The notes beneath the pieces were generated by a model. It saw nothing but the letters and a program-made list of their open reading frames with translations, made no database searches and was not told where the DNA came from. A program made the position numbers and the translations under genes. This document shows positions 61,336 through 64,000 of a stretch of DNA of 64,000 nucleotides, piece after piece. This DNA is from Caulochytrium protostelioides (taxonomy: Eukaryota; Chytridiomycota; Caulochytriomycetes; Caulochytriales; Caulochytriaceae). The stretch spans positions 1-64,000 of the forward strand of contig ML014162.1 in NCBI GenBank assembly GCA_003615045.1, in the 5' to 3' direction. Each line of letters opens with the position of its first letter. Position 1 is the stretch's first letter.

Positions 61336-64000
61336 ATGGGTGTGCCGTCACTGTTCCGCTGGCTGGTCCAGAAATATCCAAAGATTTCGACCAAGGTGAT
61401 CGAAGATCCATTCGTCGACATTGACGGCACCGCGATCCCCGTCGACCTAACGCGGCCCAATCCCAATGGCGAAGAGAATCACAATCTCTATCTGGACATG
61501 AATGGCATCATCCATCCATGCTGCCACCCCGAAGACCGGCCCGCGCCCAAGAACGAAAATGAAATGTTCATTGAGGTGTTCAACGTGCTAGACCGCACGA
61601 TCAATGCTGTCCGGCCACGGCGCCTCATCTATATGGCCATCGACGGCGTCGCGCCACGTGCCAAGATGAACCAGCAGCGCACTCGGCGTTTCCGCACGGC
61701 GCTCGAGGCTCAGATCGCCGCCGAAGAGGAAAAGAAGGTCCGCGCCCAGCTCATCGAGTCCGGCGTCATCAAGGAGACCGCGGCGCCGAGCGACGGCGAC
61801 AAGGCGGCGACCAAGCCTGAGCGCTTTGACTCGAACTGTATCACCCCGGGTACGCCCTTCATGAACCGGCTCGCCATCGCGCTGCGGTACTATGTCGCCG
61901 ACCGGTATATCAACAACCCCGGGTGGAAGGACATCAAGGTGATTCTCTCCGACGCGGGTGTTCCCGGTGAGGGCGAGCACAAGATCATCGACTACATCCG
62001 CAAGCAGCGCTCGAAGCCATGCCACGACCCCAACACCCGCCACGTGCTCTCGGGTCTCGATGCGGATCTGATCATGCTGGCGCTCGGCACGCACGAGCCC
62101 TACTTCAAGATTCTGCGTGACGACGTGCTCTTCAAGGAGGTGATCAGCCGCCCCTGCAAGCAGTGTAAGCAGACTGGCCACCTCTCGCGCGAGTGCCAGG
62201 GCGAGAACACGCCCCACGCGGACGTGCCCTTCATCTTTCTGCACGTGAACGTGCTGCGCGAGTATCTGGCGATGGAGCTCGCCGTCAGCTGGCCGGGGTT
62301 CCAGTTCGACCTGGACCGCGCCATCGACGACTGGGTCTGTCTGTGTTTCTTTGTCGGCAACGATTTCTTGCCGCACCTGCCCTCGCTAGAGATTCGCGAG
62401 GGCGCGATCGATACGCTGACGCGCATTTGGAAGGAAAAGACTGGCGCGTGGCAAGGCTACCTGACCGACAGCGGGACCCTGGACATCCGCCGAGCGCTGG
62501 ACGTGCTCGCCGCCGTCGGCCAGGGTGAGGAAAAGGTGTTTGCCATGCGGCGTGCCAAGGAGGCCTCCCGATCGCGGGCGCGCAACCACCATACCACCAA
62601 GCCCACGGGTGGCGGCTCGCGTGTCGAGAACAGCTTGGCCCGTGCTGACCGCAACCTCTCCAAGAACGGCCATGCCTTCAAATCCGCGATCAAGAGCATG
62701 GACCTCGAGGTCGCGCTGCACAACAAGCGCAAGCGAGCCGCGGAAGACGAGGCGGCCATGCAAGCTGCCGCGGACGTCCAGGCGGCCAAGTATGCGAGGA
62801 AGGAAGCAGCCGCGGCGAACGCGAAAGCGAAGACTACCAGCGTGTCCTCCAACGATGCTGCCGCCGACGCGCTGCGCCTCGCGCTCTCCGCCGAGGACAG
62901 CGCGACGTCCGATGCCGAGACGGAAGTCGAACCGGAGACGGCGGCCTCCACGCCGTTAGCGGACGAGAAGGCCTCGACGGCCGGCAGCACCGATGATCTG
63001 ACGAACAACGACGACGACGACGACGTCCTGGACGACGACGATGACGACGATGACGATACCGCGAGCGTCACGGTCCCGCTGGAAGACAAGGAGATCCTCA
63101 AGAAGGTGGCGGTGATCGCGCCCAAGCCCGCGGCGGCCAAGAAAGACGCTGCCGACGACGACGACGAGCCCGACGACAACGTGCGGCTGTGGGAGACCGG
63201 CTGGAAGCCGCGCTACTACAAGAACAAGTTTGGTCGCGAGATGGACGATGTGGCGTTCGTCCGACAGCTCGCCCGCGACTATATGGAGGGCCTCGCGTGG
63301 GTCCTCGGCTACTACTTCCAGGGCGTGCAAAGCTGGTCCTGGTACTACCCGTACCACTACCCGCCGTTCGCGTCCGACTTTGAAGGCATTGATGAGACCC
63401 CGTTCACGTTCGAGCTGGGCCAGCCCATCCGGCCCTTTGAGCAACTCATGTCCGTCCTGCCCGCGAGCTCCGGCAGCCACGTGCCCGCCGTGCTGCGCCC
63501 GCTGATGTCGGACACCGACTCGCCCATCCTGGACTTCTATCCGACCGAGTTCCCCATCGATCTCAATGGCAAGAAGTTCGCCTGGCAGGGTGTCGTGATT
63601 TTGCCGTTTATCGACTCGGCGCGTCTGATGGACGCCGTCCAGCCGTGCTATGCGGGGCTCTCCGACGAAGAGCGGCACCGCAACTCGCTCGGCCAGGAAA
63701 TCATGCTGCTTGGCAAAGATGGTCCCGCCGCGCCGCGTGTGCTCGAGCTTTACGAGACTCAGCCCACCGAGCCGGTGCCGCTGCCTCGCAAGAAGCTCGA
63801 CGGCATGTGCGGCTACACGCTGCCGGACAGCACCGTCATCATGCCGGGCCAGCCATACCCGTCGCCGATCCCCTCGCTGCCCGATCTCGAGAAAACCGCG
63901 TCGCTTTCGGTCGTTTTCCTGCCCCCGCACTACAAGGCCGGCCACCGCTTCATCGCGCGACTCCGTCCCGATGTCCGAATGCCGCGCCCGCAGCTCGTGC
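61336..64000 (+). CDS. RAT1: Nuclear 5'-3' exoribonuclease RAT1/XRN2 (partial, runs off window)
   Basis: It degrades uncapped nuclear RNA, trims rRNA and snoRNA precursors and releases RNA polymerase II at terminators. The ATG at 61336 lies in a near-ideal context (gccgccaccATGG) and begins MGVPSLFRWLVQKYPK. The nuclease core is intact: LYLDMNGIIHPCCHPE, YMAIDGVAPRAKMNQQRTRR, VILSDAGVPGEGEHKI, HVLSGLDADLIMLALGTHEP and FVGNDFLPHLPSLEIREG. A CCHC zinc knuckle (CKQCKQTGHLSREC, near residue 273) is typical of XRN2/RAT1 and absent from cytoplasmic XRN1. After a Lys/Asp-rich insert come WETGWKPRYYKNKFG, WVLGYYFQGVQSWSWYYPYH and YPPFASDF. The frame is open for 888 codons with no intron and continues past the window end. 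Confidence 0.97.
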   Translation, partial: MGVPSLFRWLVQKYPKISTKVIEDPFVDIDGTAIPVDLTRPNPNGEENHNLYLDMNGIIHPCCHPEDRPAPKNENEMFIEVFNVLDRTINAVRPRRLIYMAIDGVAPRAKMNQQRTRRFRTALEAQIAAEEEKKVRAQLIESGVIKETAAPSDGDKAATKPERFDSNCITPGTPFMNRLAIALRYYVADRYINNPGWKDIKVILSDAGVPGEGEHKIIDYIRKQRSKPCHDPNTRHVLSGLDADLIMLALGTHEPYFKILRDDVLFKEVISRPCKQCKQTGHLSRECQGENTPHADVPFIFLHVNVLREYLAMELAVSWPGFQFDLDRAIDDWVCLCFFVGNDFLPHLPSLEIREGAIDTLTRIWKEKTGAWQGYLTDSGTLDIRRALDVLAAVGQGEEKVFAMRRAKEASRSRARNHHTTKPTGGGSRVENSLARADRNLSKNGHAFKSAIKSMDLEVALHNKRKRAAEDEAAMQAAADVQAAKYARKEAAAANAKAKTTSVSSNDAAADALRLALSAEDSATSDAETEVEPETAASTPLADEKASTAGSTDDLTNNDDDDDVLDDDDDDDDDTASVTVPLEDKEILKKVAVIAPKPAAAKKDAADDDDEPDDNVRLWETGWKPRYYKNKFGREMDDVAFVRQLARDYMEGLAWVLGYYFQGVQSWSWYYPYHYPPFASDFEGIDETPFTFELGQPIRPFEQLMSVLPASSGSHVPAVLRPLMSDTDSPILDFYPTEFPIDLNGKKFAWQGVVILPFIDSARLMDAVQPCYAGLSDEERHRNSLGQEIMLLGKDGPAAPRVLELYETQPTEPVPLPRKKLDGMCGYTLPDSTVIMPGQPYPSPIPSLPDLEKTASLSVVFLPPHYKAGHRFIARLRPDVRMPRPQLV

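Noticed and set aside
1-64000. tRNA, rRNA or complete transposon
   Set aside because: I searched by eye for T-arm (GTTCGA-type) contexts with pairing stems, rRNA-like conserved blocks, reverse transcriptase or transposase motifs and long terminal repeats, and found none. Short or degenerate elements could escape this reading.

Overview
The window is nuclear DNA from a GC-rich eukaryote, most likely a zoosporic (flagellated) fungus of the chytrid or blastoclad grade. Three observations support this. There is a fungal-style trifunctional tryptophan gene (GATase-IGPS-PRAI). There are two genes tied to a motile flagellum, IFT80 and CFAP299. Genes are often intronless, and where introns occur they are short (about 160-330 nt) with GTANG-type donors and TAG/CAG/AAG acceptors. 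A genus cannot be assigned from the sequence alone. The high GC content leaves long open frames on every strand, so most long ORFs here are antisense or shifted shadows of real genes.

Layout. 1-2.5 kb: a dinucleotide repeat at the edge and a decayed GT14-like glycosyltransferase fragment. 2.5-9 kb: two lipid-handling genes in tandem, an ER-anchored SMP-domain protein and a START plus GOLD-like protein. 9.2-12 kb: a small mitochondrial membrane protein and, divergently, ATP synthase subunit f (ATP17) with a tiny second exon. 12.2-14.9 kb: the trp gene. 15-18 kb: a 3.2 kb stretch with no supportable gene. 18.1-25 kb: RPS7 and a very large PPR protein. 25.5-32 kb: IFT80 and a BRD7/BRD9-type bromodomain protein, divergent. 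32-40 kb: three minus-strand genes, CDC123, a NUP84/NUP107 nucleoporin and the SUB2/UAP56 helicase. 42-45 kb: an EIF1AD-like protein and a three-exon mitochondrial succinate-semialdehyde dehydrogenase. 45.5 kb: an 8-bp minisatellite with higher-order structure. 46.7-52 kb: a secreted kinase-like protein, an aprataxin/HNT3 DNA-repair enzyme and an eIF5-mimic (BZW) protein. 54-57 kb: PTPA (PP2A activator) and CFAP299. 57-60 kb: a USP25/28-like protein whose catalytic Cys and His positions appear to be replaced. 61.3 kb to the end: the nuclear 5'-3' exonuclease RAT1/XRN2, cut by the window edge.

The genes are ordinary housekeeping and flagellar genes rather than one pathway or an operon. Themes recur: mRNA export and nuclear RNA (SUB2, NUP84, RAT1), translation initiation control (CDC123, EIF1AD-like, eIF5-mimic, RPS7), mitochondria (ATP17, SSADH, PPR, the small membrane protein) and the flagellum (IFT80, CFAP299). 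Gaps between convergent genes are short (about 100-370 bp), while most divergent gaps are 0.8-2.4 kb. I found no tRNA, rRNA, CRISPR array or complete mobile element. The least expected items are the apparently dead USP25/28-like protein, the START-GOLD architecture, the hidden exons of ATP17, SSADH and aprataxin, and the structured 8-bp repeat.
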